Notes under the pieces: model-generated
Told to the model about the DNA's origin: nothing
The model's database searches: none
What the model saw: the letters and a program-made list of their open reading frames with translations, nothing else
Assembly: GCF_010723735.1 (NCBI RefSeq)
Contig: NZ_BLLB01000002.1
Span: 5,518,001-5,582,000, forward strand
Source of the DNA: Mycolicibacterium hippocampi
GTDB lineage: Bacteria; Actinomycetota; Actinomycetes; Mycobacteriales; Mycobacteriaceae
Length of the DNA: 64,000 nt
Direction: 5' to 3'
Shown: one piece after another, positions 24,762 to 32,646 of the stretch
Layout: each line of letters begins with the position of its first letter
Position numbering within the stretch: the stretch's first letter is position 1
Program-made: the position numbers and the translations under genes

Positions 24762-25811
24762 ATGAAGACCTACCGAGTGATCCAATGGATGACCGGCGAC
24801 GTAGGCCGGGTCGGGGTCCGCCACTTCGCCGACAACCCCGTCTACGATCTCGTCGGCGTTCTGGTTCACAGCAAGGACAAGGTGGGCAAGGACGCCGGCG
24901 AGATCGCCGGTATCGCGCCGATAGGCGTCACCGCAACCGACGACATCGAGTCGATCATCGCGCTCGATGCCGACTGTGTGTTCTACACACCGATCATCAT
25001 GGACGTCGACACCGTCTGCCGGCTGCTGAGGTCCGGAAAGAACGTCGTCACCACGAGCGGATTCTTCCATCCCTCACCGGACTTCGAGGAGGCCGGGAAG
25101 GCGATACGCGCGGCATGCGAGGAAGGCGGCACGTCCTTACACGGCGGAGGCATTCATCCGGGATATGCGGGCGACGTCCTGCCGCTCACGCTCGCCCGCG
25201 TGATGAGCCGGGTCGACTCCATCAATGTGTACGAAGTCGTCGACGTCTTGAAAGATGCGCCACTGGATCACATCGATTGGATGGGGTTCGGCAAGGACAA
25301 GGACAAGTTCCTCACCGAGCCGACCATTCTCGGTCTCGGGACGTCGTTCTTCGCCCAGTCGATGTACATGATCGCCGACGGTCTCGGTGTCAGCATCGAC
25401 GACGTGACATCCGAGGTGGAGGCGGCCACCGCGACCGAGGACATCCCGCACGACGAGGGTGTGATCCCGAAGGGCTCCGTCGCCGCGCAACGGCACGAGT
25501 GGACGGCGTGGGTAGGCGGACAGCCGCTGATCGTCTTTCACGCCATCTACCTGACCGCGGGACCCGAACAGCTGGAGCCGGCATGGGATTGGGGCACGAC
25601 GCGGTACGAGATCGTCATCGACGGAGATCCGCCGACAGAGCTGACGCTGCAGGGCGTCCGGCAACCCGACGGGACGATGGCACACCCGGGTTACAGCTGG
25701 ACGGCGATGGGTGCCGTCAACGCGATCCCCGACGTCTGTGACGCCGAGCCCGGGTGGGTCACCCACCACGACCTCGGCATGGTCCGGCCTCGCGGCCTGG
25801 TGCGCGGATGA
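24762..25811 (+). CDS. NAD(P)-dependent oxidoreductase, dihydrodipicolinate-reductase-like
   Basis: 349 aa. The N-terminus YRVIQWMTGDVGRVGVRHF is the dinucleotide site, then LVGVLVHSKDKVGKDAGEIAG; the middle has HGGGIHPGYAGDVLPL. It is a paralogue of the protein at 16234. The family's activity is unknown in most mycobacteria, but the fold suggests NAD(P)H-dependent reduction or an amine/imine reaction. It overlaps the second P450 by 4 bp, so the three redox genes are one translational unit. Confidence 0.82.
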   Translation: MKTYRVIQWMTGDVGRVGVRHFADNPVYDLVGVLVHSKDKVGKDAGEIAGIAPIGVTATDDIESIIALDADCVFYTPIIMDVDTVCRLLRSGKNVVTTSGFFHPSPDFEEAGKAIRAACEEGGTSLHGGGIHPGYAGDVLPLTLARVMSRVDSINVYEVVDVLKDAPLDHIDWMGFGKDKDKFLTEPTILGLGTSFFAQSMYMIADGLGVSIDDVTSEVEAATATEDIPHDEGVIPKGSVAAQRHEWTAWVGGQPLIVFHAIYLTAGPEQLEPAWDWGTTRYEIVIDGDPPTELTLQGVRQPDGTMAHPGYSWTAMGAVNAIPDVCDAEPGWVTHHDLGMVRPRGLVRG

Positions 25812-26983
25812 CCGCCGACCCGTCGGTCGATCTCCCCCATGTCCTCTATGGCGACCTGCCGATGGAGCGCGACCGCGGTGAAGGGTGGGCGGCACTGCGC
25901 CGGATGGGTCCGGTGCTGTACGGGGACGGCTGGTACTACCTCACCCGTCGGGAGGATGTGCTTGCCGCGCTGCGTGATCCAGAGGTCTTCTCGTCCAGAA
26001 TCGGCTACGACGACATGATCAGCCCGGTGCCGTTGGTTCCGTTGGGGTTCGACCCACCGGAGCACACCCGGTATCGGCGGATCCTGCACTCGTACTTCAG
26101 CCCGCAGACGCTGAACGCGGCGCTGCCGTCGCTTCGGGCTCAAGCCGCCGACATCATCGCATCGATCGCCGAACGCGACGCCTGCGAGGTGATGGCGGAC
26201 CTCGCGACGCCCTACCCGTCACAAGTGTTCCTCACGCTGTTCGGGCTGCCGCTCGAGGACCGGGACCGGCTGATCGCGTGGAAGGACGCGATCATCGCGT
26301 TCAGCCTCACCACGGACCCGGACAGCGTCGACCTGACCCCTGCTGCCGAGCTGTACGGCTATCTGAGCGAGGCCGTTTCGGCGCTGCGGGAGCAACCCCG
26401 CGACGGCATGCTGTCGGAGCTGCTGCACGGAGACGACCCGCTGTCGGACGCGGAGGCCGTCGGGCTGTCACTTGTGTTCGTCCTCGCCGGTCTGGACACC
26501 GTCACCTCGACCATCGGTGCGACGATGCTGGAGCTGGCACGGCGCCCGGAACTTCGCGCCTCGCTGCGGGAGAATCCGGACGGCATCGCCGCCTTCGTCG
26601 AGGAGATGATCAGACTCGAACCGTCGGCGCCGGTCGTCGGACGAGTCACCACGCGGCCGGTGACGGTCGCCGGCGTCGACCTTCCCGCGGGTGCGGAGGT
26701 CCGGCTGTGCCTCGGCGCCATCAATCGTGACGGCAGCGACGCGCAGTCCGGTGACGACTTCGTACTGGACGGCAGGCTGCACAAGCACTGGGGTTTCGGC
26801 GGTGGACCGCACAGATGTCTGGGATCGCACCTGGCCCGGATGGAATTGAAACTCGTTGTCAGCGAGTGGCTCACGCGGATACCGGAGTTCGAGCTGGTAC
26901 CCGGATACATCCCGGAGATCACCTGGCCGTCGGCCACCTGCACCCTGCCGGAGCTGCCGCTGAGGATATTCACCAGGGAGTGA
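25808..26983 (+). CDS. Cytochrome P450
   Basis: 391 aa from ATG 25808. The haem loop is FGGGPHRCLG with Cys337, the I-helix is AGLDTV (227-232), and ExxR is in VEEMIRL. It is distinct from the P450 at 23457, so this is not a recent duplication. A redox partner is not encoded nearby. Translational coupling with the DapB-like gene suggests consecutive steps on one substrate, possibly a sterol or terpenoid in view of the ERG2-like protein that follows. Confidence 0.93.
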   Translation: MTADPSVDLPHVLYGDLPMERDRGEGWAALRRMGPVLYGDGWYYLTRREDVLAALRDPEVFSSRIGYDDMISPVPLVPLGFDPPEHTRYRRILHSYFSPQTLNAALPSLRAQAADIIASIAERDACEVMADLATPYPSQVFLTLFGLPLEDRDRLIAWKDAIIAFSLTTDPDSVDLTPAAELYGYLSEAVSALREQPRDGMLSELLHGDDPLSDAEAVGLSLVFVLAGLDTVTSTIGATMLELARRPELRASLRENPDGIAAFVEEMIRLEPSAPVVGRVTTRPVTVAGVDLPAGAEVRLCLGAINRDGSDAQSGDDFVLDGRLHKHWGFGGGPHRCLGSHLARMELKLVVSEWLTRIPEFELVPGYIPEITWPSATCTLPELPLRIFTRE

Positions 26984-26985
26984 CC

Positions 26986-27033
26986 ATGGCTACCGGGACC
27001 GCAAAGCCGAGCCCCATAGAGTTCGACCGATGA
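26986..27033 (+). CDS. Possible 15-codon coupling ORF before the ERG2-like gene
   Basis: ATG 26986, with AGGGAG upstream, encodes MATGTAKPSPIEFDR and ends in a TGA that overlaps the ATG of the next gene (ATGA). It may be a coupling leader, or the relic of a longer N-terminus shifted out of frame. Expression is unproven. Confidence 0.35.
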   Translation: MATGTAKPSPIEFDR

Positions 27034-27599
27034 GCTACAAGTTCGATCCGAACGTGCTGCACGAGGCCGCCAAGCAGGTCGCCGGTCTCCAGCTGGAGGG
27101 CAACGAGCTCATCACCAGGGCTGTCGCGCTGCTCAACGACGAGTACCCCGACCTCATCGACACCGCACCGGGACGCTGGGTGGGCAGCAAGGCCGGGGGC
27201 ATCCTCGGCAAGGTCCGATTCCTGTACTTCAGTCCGCGCGAGTACATCGTGATCTTCGGGTCTCCGACCGGGACCCAGGGTTTCTCCGGCCGCTACAAGC
27301 ATGTCGACGTCCACAAGTTCCTCATCGCCGGCCGGATCGACTCATACGACCTGGAGTCCGACGACACCGCGCCGCTCCCACCGCTGCTACCGGGTGACCA
27401 CACCTGCCTGCAGAGGGGGCACGCCAGGGGCCTGACCATCCATCCCGGCTCGTGGCACATCGAGTACGGCCGCGGTGCCGTCGTCACCACGCTGCCGTTC
27501 GCGATGGTGGACACCTTGCTGGTGTCACTGGAGGTCGAGTCGGTGCGCCGTTCCACCGTGGAGTTCGCGAAGCTCGTGAGGCGGCGACTTCGCCGCTGA
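27030..27599 (+). CDS. ERG2/sigma-1-receptor-like protein (C-8 sterol isomerase family)
   Basis: 189 aa. It aligns by eye with eukaryotic ERG2 and sigma-1 receptors over nearly the full length: FDP (5-7) near the start, a FGSPTGTQGFSGRY segment (residues 76-89) matching the FG...G-SGRY motif, and WHIEYGRG (142-149). In that last motif Glu145 corresponds to the ligand-binding glutamate of human sigma-1 (Glu172). AMVDTLLVS matches the receptor's ALADTVFS. The eukaryotic N-terminal transmembrane helix is absent, so this form is probably soluble or peripheral. ERG2 shifts the sterol 8,9 double bond to 7,8. In an operon with two P450s, a role in sterol or steroid modification is a reasonable inference. 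Confidence 0.82.
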   Translation: MSYKFDPNVLHEAAKQVAGLQLEGNELITRAVALLNDEYPDLIDTAPGRWVGSKAGGILGKVRFLYFSPREYIVIFGSPTGTQGFSGRYKHVDVHKFLIAGRIDSYDLESDDTAPLPPLLPGDHTCLQRGHARGLTIHPGSWHIEYGRGAVVTTLPFAMVDTLLVSLEVESVRRSTVEFAKLVRRRLRR

Positions 27600-27672
27600 C
27601 TCGCGTCGACCGCAGCTCGGCCGGCGACTAACCTTGCCCTGTCGTCCCACGCAGAATCCAGTGAGGAACTCC

Positions 27673-29496
27673 ATGCCGGCTGCCGACCGCCCGGCCACGC
27701 TTCCGGAAGCCTTTCAGCGCACCGCGCGAATCGCGCCAGATGCGGTCGCCCTGCGCACGGTCGGCGACACCCAGGCCGTGCGGTGGCGCGACTACGCGGC
27801 CCGCGTGCGACAGGTGGCAGCGGGTCTCGCCGCTCTCGGTGTCGGCCGCGGCGACACGGTCGCGTTGATGATGGCGAACCGGATCGAGTTCTACCCGCTG
27901 GAGGTCGGCGCGCAGCACGTCGGCGCTACGTCGTTCTCGGTGTACAACACCTCGACAGAGGAACGCCTGGACCAGATATTCGCAAACACCGGAACCAGAT
28001 TGGTGTTCTGTGAACATCGGTATGTCGAGCGAATCAAAGCGGGCGGCACGCCGGTCGACGTCATCGTCTGCATCGACGGTTCCCCCGACGGCACGATCTC
28101 TGTCGACGATCTCATCTCCTCTGGCACCGCGGATTTTGACTTCGACGCAACGTGGCAGGCGGTACGGCCCGACGACGTCGCCACACTGATCCACACCTCC
28201 GGCACCACCGGCGAACCCAAGGCGGTAGAGGCCACGCATACCAACCTGTTGTTCGAGGTGTTCGGCCTCGACGAGGTGCTCGGCCTGCGGTACGGCGACC
28301 GGATCACCTCGTTCCTGCCGACCGCACACACTGTCGACCGAGTGACCGCCCTCTATCTTCACGAGGTCATCGGTGCCCAGGTGACCGTCGTTCCGGATAC
28401 CGCCGACATTCTCACCGCGCTGGCGGATGTGCGGCCGACCGTCTGGGGCGCGATGCCTCTGCTGTGGGAAAAGCTCAGGGCCGGAATCGAAGCCGAGGCC
28501 GCGGCACGGACCGGTGTGAAGAAGACACTGGGCGCCTGGGCGCTGGGCGCGGTGAACACCCGCGCCCGTGCGCTGCTAGACAGCCGCCAACCGGGCCTCG
28601 CCGACCGCATTCGATACGCGATTGCCGACAAACTGGTGCTCAGCGGGATCCGTGCGGCAATCGGACTCGACCGCGCCCATTGGTTGATCTCCGGGGACGC
28701 CCCCATCCCCAGGGAGACATTGGCCTTTTTTGTCGGCCTCGGCCTGCCGATGACCGAGGTCTGGGGAATGTCCGAACTCAGCGGTATCGCAACCGCGAGC
28801 CACCCACGCGATGCGGTGTTGGGTTCCGTCGGACGGCCGCTGCCCGGCCTGCAGACCAAGGTGGCCGCCGATGGCGAGTTCCTCGTTCGCGGACCACTGG
28901 TGATGCGGGGCTATCGCAGCCAACCCGAGAGGACCGCCGCGGTCATCGACGCCGATGGATGGCTGCACACCGGGGACATTGCCGCCCTCGACCACGACGG
29001 CAACGTCTGGATCGTCGACCGCAAGGAAGAACTGATCACCAATGTGGCCGGCAGGACGATGTCGCCGTGCCACATCGAGAAGGTGATCAAGGCCGAGTGC
29101 GATCTGATCGGGGCGATGACCACCGTCGGCGATGCTCGCCCCTACAACACGGCGCTCATCGTGCTCGACCGGGAAACCGCCCTCGCCTACGCGGCCCGCA
29201 ACGGCCTCGCCGACGCCTCGGCGCAGGCGCTGGCCGCCGACGCCGGGGTGATCGAGCGGATCGTGACCGGCGTCGAGCGCGGCAACACGAAGCTGTCTCC
29301 CGCGGAGCGGATCGAGCGGTTCACGGTGCTACCGGTATTCTGGGAGCCCGGTGGCGACGAGATGACGCTGACCATGAAGCTCAAACGCCGCCGGATCGCA
29401 CAGAAGTACGCTGTCGACATCGCCGACCTGTACTCGGCCGAGCCCCCGTCGAAGGTGCACGAACCGAAGTCAGCCACACTGCCCGTGAGCAGGTGA
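27673..29496 (+). CDS. Long-chain acyl-CoA synthetase (FadD-type AMP ligase)
   Basis: 607 aa from ATG 27673, with GAGGAA upstream. It carries LIHTSGTTGEPKAVEATH (A3), WGMSELSG (A5), WLHTGDIAAL (A7) and the C-terminal EMTLTMKLKRR, where the catalytic lysine lies. The 600-residue length and ending place it with long-chain or bubblegum-like enzymes such as mycobacterial FadD11/FadD15. It should convert a fatty acid to its CoA or adenylate form. A 73-bp gap separates it from the ERG2-like gene, so joint transcription is possible. Confidence 0.87.
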   Translation: MPAADRPATLPEAFQRTARIAPDAVALRTVGDTQAVRWRDYAARVRQVAAGLAALGVGRGDTVALMMANRIEFYPLEVGAQHVGATSFSVYNTSTEERLDQIFANTGTRLVFCEHRYVERIKAGGTPVDVIVCIDGSPDGTISVDDLISSGTADFDFDATWQAVRPDDVATLIHTSGTTGEPKAVEATHTNLLFEVFGLDEVLGLRYGDRITSFLPTAHTVDRVTALYLHEVIGAQVTVVPDTADILTALADVRPTVWGAMPLLWEKLRAGIEAEAAARTGVKKTLGAWALGAVNTRARALLDSRQPGLADRIRYAIADKLVLSGIRAAIGLDRAHWLISGDAPIPRETLAFFVGLGLPMTEVWGMSELSGIATASHPRDAVLGSVGRPLPGLQTKVAADGEFLVRGPLVMRGYRSQPERTAAVIDADGWLHTGDIAALDHDGNVWIVDRKEELITNVAGRTMSPCHIEKVIKAECDLIGAMTTVGDARPYNTALIVLDRETALAYAARNGLADASAQALAADAGVIERIVTGVERGNTKLSPAERIERFTVLPVFWEPGGDEMTLTMKLKRRRIAQKYAVDIADLYSAEPPSKVHEPKSATLPVSR

Positions 29497-29518
29497 GAGC
29501 GAGCCCACCCTGCTCACG
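29484..29518. terminator. Hairpin across the convergent stops of FadD and the SRPBCC gene
   Basis: CGTGAGCAGGTG pairs with CACCCTGCTCACG (one bulged base) around a 10-nt loop. The arms contain both stop codons. It could act as a bidirectional terminator without a U-tract, as is usual in mycobacteria. Confidence 0.55.
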
Positions 29519-29954
29519 AGGGTGCGAACACCGCCTTGAAACGCTCCAGCGACTCCCGGATGTCACCCTTCAACGAGCCGGCGACGACCATCCCGATCGG
29601 GCCGAACAGTGCCGGCCCGCCCAGATGCACGTCGAACGTCACCGTGGACAGATCGTCGCCGCTGGGCTTGACCTTGCCGATCAGCTTGACCTTCACGCCG
29701 CCCTTGCCGTCACCGTTGAGCGTCATCGCCTCCGGCGGGCGGTAGTGCACGACCGTCCACCGCATGCGATTGGGCATGCCCTTGACCTCGACGATCGAGT
29801 CCAAAACCGTGCCCTTTTCGATGGTGTCCGGCAGCTTCGAACGCCACACCCGGTGGATGGACAACCACTCCTGGTAGCGGGACAGATCCGAGGCGCTCTC
29901 CCACGCCTTCTCCGGCGGCAGCGGTACGTCGACGGAGACCGACAACTTGGCCAC
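29514..29954 (-). CDS. SRPBCC (polyketide-cyclase-like) protein, Rv0910 orthologue
   Basis: 146 aa from GTG 29954. A START/Bet v 1-like fold is suggested by VSVDVPLPPEKAWESASDLSRYQEW at the start and LERFKAVF at the end, with alternating strands between. M. tuberculosis Rv0910 has the same size and the same neighbours, and has been catalogued as a toxin with Rv0909 as antitoxin. The SRPBCC fold usually binds lipids, so the toxin label should be treated with care. It follows the Rv0909-like gene by 13 bp. Confidence 0.82.
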   Translation of the reverse strand: MAKLSVSVDVPLPPEKAWESASDLSRYQEWLSIHRVWRSKLPDTIEKGTVLDSIVEVKGMPNRMRWTVVHYRPPEAMTLNGDGKGGVKVKLIGKVKPSGDDLSTVTFDVHLGGPALFGPIGMVVAGSLKGDIRESLERFKAVFAPS

Positions 29955-29967
29955 GCGGCGAACCGTC

Positions 29968-30249
29968 CTAGGACGACGGCGGCGCCGTCGGGGGCTGCTG
30001 CTGCGGGGGCGTCCCCGGCGGCGCCTCGGGCGTGGGGGGCTGGCCGGACTCCTGCCCGGGAGGCACCTGGCCGGACGGGGTGGTGTTGTCCTGGACGGCC
30101 TTCTTTGCGGCGTCCTGCAGTTTGTCCACCTGCGAGGCGTACTTGCCCTGCGTCTTCTTGTCGACGAGGTCACCGGCCTTGTCGATCGCGGTGTCGACCT
30201 TGTCGGCGTTCTTGCCCAACAGATCCTTGGCCTTGTCGAGAAATCCCAT
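29968..30249 (-). CDS. MT0933/Rv0909-like antitoxin-family protein
   Basis: 93 aa from ATG 30249. The N-terminal half is an amphipathic, Lys/Asp-rich helix (MGFLDKAKDLLGKNADKVD, then DKAGDLVDKKTQGKY), typical of the MT0933-like family. The second half is a low-complexity Pro/Gln/Gly tail that is longer than in the 59-aa M. tuberculosis protein. It sits between ctpE and the Rv0910-like gene, as in M. tuberculosis. Confidence 0.8.
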   Translation of the reverse strand: MGFLDKAKDLLGKNADKVDTAIDKAGDLVDKKTQGKYASQVDKLQDAAKKAVQDNTTPSGQVPPGQESGQPPTPEAPPGTPPQQQPPTAPPSS

Positions 30250-30258
30250 GGGCAAAGC

Positions 30259-32646
30259 CTACCGTTCGCGTTGCCGCCACAACTTGCGGCGCTCGCCCAG
30301 AGCAGCGCCCTGAACCCACCAGATCACCTCGACCGCCAGTGCCCCGAGCAGGCCGATTCCCAGCGCCGTCGACGTGGCCGCGACGTTGGACGTGTCCAGG
30401 ATGAACAACTCCCGCGCCGCCGGGATGCTGAAGATGACGAGGTAGGCCAGGGCGGACGCCGCGACCAGCGCCACCCGCCACCATTCGTAGGGCCTGGCCA
30501 CCACGGCCAGCACCCACAACGCCGCAACCAGCAGCGTGATCAGCGCTGCGGTGGACGCCTGGGTCTGTTCGATCTCGGTGGCCGCGCGGCCCTCGTAGGC
30601 CAACAGGTACGAGGTGAACGTCGCGACGCCGACGACGATCCCCGACGGCAGCGCCGAGGTCATCACCCGCCGCACGAAGCCGGGGCGGGCCCGCTCCTTG
30701 TTCGGCGCCAACGACAGCACAAACGCCGGGATGCCGATGGTGAACCAGGCCGCGATGGTGACGTGGATCGGCTGGAACGGAAAGGGCAGCGGGTCGGAGC
30801 CGAACAACTCAGCCGACAACCCGGCCAAGCCCACCAGGACCGCGAGCAACACCGAGTAGACGGTCTTGGTGAGGAACAGATTCGAGACGCGCTCGATGTT
30901 GCCGATGACCCGGCGTCCCTCACCCACGACGTAGGGCAGGGTGGCGAACTTGTTGTCCAGCAGCACGATCTGCGCCACCGCCCGAGACGCCGAGCTCCCC
31001 GAACCCATCGCGACACCGATGTCGGCGTCCTTGAGCGCCAGGACGTCGTTGACACCGTCACCGGTCATCGCGACCGTATGCCCGCGCGACTGCAGCGCGT
31101 GCACCATCGCCCGCTTCTGGTCGGGCCGCACCCGGCCGAACGTCGTGCACTCCTCGAGTGTGTCGGCGAGTTCGTCGGGACATTCCGGCAGCTCACGGGC
31201 ATCCATGGTCTGTCCCGCGAGACCGAGTGAACCTGCCACCGCCCCCACCGACACCGCGTTGTCGCCCGAGATCACCTTGACCGACACCTGTTGTGAGGCA
31301 AAGTAATCCAGCGTGTCCCGGGCGTCGGGCCGGATTCGCTGCTCGAGCACCACGAGCGCCGCGGGGGTGACCGTGCCCGGTGCGGCGGGATCGTCGACTG
31401 GAAGGTCGCTGGACCCGAGCAGCAACACCCGCAGTCCGCGCGCACCGATCTGTTCGGCGGCCTCGGCCGCCGGGGACGCCGGGTCCAGAAGCACATCCGG
31501 TGCTCCGATCACCCAGTCACCGTGCCCGGCGTAGGACGTACCGCTCCACTTGGTCGCCGACTTGAACGGTGCGGTGGCGGTCGCGACCCAGCCGGGCGGC
31601 GCCGTGAACGCCTCGGCGATCGCGGTCATGCTGGCGTTGGGGCGGGGATCGTCGGCGGCGAGTTGGGCCAGGACATCGGCCACTTCCGCTGCGCCCAGCA
31701 TCTTCAGATCGCAGACCCGCATGCCGTTCTCGGTCAGCGTTCCGGTCTTGTCGGCGCACACCACGTCGACACGGGCCAGACCCTCGATCGCCGGAAGCTC
31801 GTTGACGAGGCACTGCCTGCGGCCGAGCCGGATCACCCCGACGGCGAACGCGATCGAGGTCATCAGCACCAGCCCCTCGGGAACCATCGGCACCAGTGCT
31901 CCGACCATGCGCAGCACCGATTCCCGCCAGCCTGCACCGGTGGTGAACAGCTGGGTGTAGATGATCAGCGCGCCGGCGGGGACCAGCAGGTAGGTGATGA
32001 ACTGCAGGATCTTGTTGATGCCGCTGCGCAGTTCGGACTTGACCAGCGTGAACTTGGAGGCCTCTTCGGCGAGCTTGGCCGCGTATGCCTCGCGGCCGAC
32101 CTTGGTGGCGCGATAGGCGCCGGTTCCGGCCACCACGAAGCTGCCCGACATCACGTGGTCGCCTGCGTCCTTGGCGATCGGGTCGGCCTCACCGGTCAGC
32201 AGGGACTCGTCGATCTCGAGGTTGGCCTCTTCGAGGACCACCCCGTCCACCACGATCTGGTCTCCTGGACCCAGCTCGATCACATCGTCGAGTACCACGT
32301 CGCTGGGAGCCATCGCCCGGGTACCGGCTTGCCTGCGCACCAGCGGTTTCGCCTGGCTGACGATGGCCAGCTTGTCCAGGGTCTGCTTGGCACGCAGCTC
32401 CTGGATGATGCCGATCGCGCTGTTGGCGATGATCAGCAGACCGAAAGCTCCGTTGATCACCGAGCCGGTGGACAGCACGATGATCAGCAACACACCGAGG
32501 ATCGCGTTGATGCGCGTGAACACGTTGCCGCGGACGATCTCCGAGACGCTGCGCGCCGCCCGGGTGGGCACGTCGTTGGTCTTGCCCTCGGCGACGCGCT
32601 GGGCGACTTCGTCGTCGGACAGGCCGACGACGAGGGCGCTACTCAT
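30259..32646 (-). CDS. ctpE: P-type cation ATPase CtpE
   Basis: 795 aa, close to the 797 aa of M. tuberculosis CtpE, with the same neighbours. The phosphorylation motif is DKTGT at Asp299, the actuator loop is LTGEADP (residues 150-156), the ion-pathway motif is VPEGL, and TGDGVND is the hinge. About eight to ten membrane helices flank these domains. CtpE is known as a calcium-transporting ATPase linked to cell-surface integrity. It overlaps the upstream lipoprotein gene by 4 bp, forming an operon with it and the Rv0909/Rv0910-like pair. Confidence 0.93.
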   Translation of the reverse strand: MSSALVVGLSDDEVAQRVAEGKTNDVPTRAARSVSEIVRGNVFTRINAILGVLLIIVLSTGSVINGAFGLLIIANSAIGIIQELRAKQTLDKLAIVSQAKPLVRRQAGTRAMAPSDVVLDDVIELGPGDQIVVDGVVLEEANLEIDESLLTGEADPIAKDAGDHVMSGSFVVAGTGAYRATKVGREAYAAKLAEEASKFTLVKSELRSGINKILQFITYLLVPAGALIIYTQLFTTGAGWRESVLRMVGALVPMVPEGLVLMTSIAFAVGVIRLGRRQCLVNELPAIEGLARVDVVCADKTGTLTENGMRVCDLKMLGAAEVADVLAQLAADDPRPNASMTAIAEAFTAPPGWVATATAPFKSATKWSGTSYAGHGDWVIGAPDVLLDPASPAAEAAEQIGARGLRVLLLGSSDLPVDDPAAPGTVTPAALVVLEQRIRPDARDTLDYFASQQVSVKVISGDNAVSVGAVAGSLGLAGQTMDARELPECPDELADTLEECTTFGRVRPDQKRAMVHALQSRGHTVAMTGDGVNDVLALKDADIGVAMGSGSSASRAVAQIVLLDNKFATLPYVVGEGRRVIGNIERVSNLFLTKTVYSVLLAVLVGLAGLSAELFGSDPLPFPFQPIHVTIAAWFTIGIPAFVLSLAPNKERARPGFVRRVMTSALPSGIVVGVATFTSYLLAYEGRAATEIEQTQASTAALITLLVAALWVLAVVARPYEWWRVALVAASALAYLVIFSIPAARELFILDTSNVAATSTALGIGLLGALAVEVIWWVQGAALGERRKLWRQRER

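Noticed and set aside
28152..30404. A 750-codon plus-strand open frame spanning FadD and the Rv0910/Rv0909-like genes
   Set aside because: It is out of frame with FadD and antisense to two other genes. The sequence is low-complexity Arg/Pro with no motif.
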